Positions 25,579 to 25,656 of a stretch of 25,656 bases of DNA are shown piece by piece (positions within the stretch are counted from its first letter, which is position 1; every line of letters begins with the position of its first letter). The notes under the pieces were generated by a model. The model worked only from the letters and a program-made list of their open reading frames with translations. It did no database searches and was not told where the DNA came from. Made by a program: the position numbers and the translations under genes. Location: assembly GCA_012064415.1 (NCBI GenBank), contig SSNU01000194.1:1-25656 (forward strand), in the 5' to 3' direction. Source of the DNA: Gyrodactylus bullatarudis (Eukaryota > Platyhelminthes > Monogenea > Gyrodactylidea > Gyrodactylidae).

Positions 25579-25656
25579 GCTGACTCGAAGTCATGCTAGT
25601 GTTAAGAACGAACGAAGGATTATTGGTGAATAAAGCTTTATTTTCGTCGGTTCTCT
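25579..25656 (-). ncRNA. Minus-strand pLTR tail with hammerhead, cut by the window end
   Basis: Minus strand: GAACCGAC (25646-25653), GAAA (25642-25645), a fully palindromic stem III AATAAAGCTTTATT (25629-25642) and cleavable C opposite G25628. CTGANGA would begin at the window edge: only its last three bases are visible. The tail to 25579 matches the stub at 13490-13528. An element presumably continues to the right. Confidence 0.7.

Noticed and set aside
1..25656. CRISPR array, operons or bacterial signals
   Set aside because: No regular spaced repeats or ribosome-binding-site patterns; everything recognised is eukaryotic mobile DNA.
1..25656. Host protein-coding gene
   Set aside because: Every coding frame with recognisable motifs belongs to a PLE, LINE or DNA transposon; the remaining frames are short and featureless.

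Overview
This window looks like a stretch of an AT-rich animal (invertebrate-type) nuclear genome made almost entirely of transposable elements inserted into one another. I recognise no host gene. The animal origin is inferred from Penelope-like elements (PLEs) with a GIY-YIG endonuclease, APE-type LINEs, a Tigger/Jerky-like DNA transposon with 54-56 nt introns, and a tRNA-derived SINE. The species cannot be fixed from the sequence.

Layout. 1-300: tail of a PLE with a decayed hammerhead ribozyme (HHR). 304-2041: a LINE whose ORF1-like part lies inverted against its reverse-transcriptase part, ending in poly(A). 2065-2520: another PLE tail and HHR. 2530-5098: a minus-strand LINE (endonuclease plus RT) with frameshifts. 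5225-5467: two PLE terminal repeats (pLTRs) head to head as a perfect 85-bp inverted repeat. 6282-10495: a second minus-strand LINE split at a TA by a 3.5-kb DNA transposon with 309-bp terminal inverted repeats. 10496-10819: a tRNA-derived SINE with an HHR. 10845-11799: a 463-bp-arm palindrome of two PLE tails. 11800-12895: nothing recognised. 12900-13485: a PLE endonuclease fragment and HHR. 13490-18645: a degraded plus-strand PLE interrupted by a nearly intact minus-strand PLE (14592-17355). 18711-18764: a further minus-strand HHR. 19656-20183: an inverted pair of the SINE. 21192-21871: a foldback-type inverted repeat. 22011-24254: a LINE split by a minus-strand PLE mosaic. 25034-25155: a second tRNA-like/HHR repeat. 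25618-25656: the start of another minus-strand pLTR.

The main theme is self-cleaving RNA. I count ten hammerhead-type motifs in PLE terminal regions and four in SINE-like repeats. The PLE motifs share a very short stem II whose loop pairs with bases just upstream of stem I. That pairing changes sequence between families but stays complementary. Several PLE proteins also end in a basic stretch followed by a motif resembling a PCNA-interacting (PIP) box.

A second theme is 5'-to-5' (head-to-head) inverted junctions between truncated copies, seen in the PLE pairs, the SINE pair and a LINE. These could reflect target-primed reverse transcription using both target strands.
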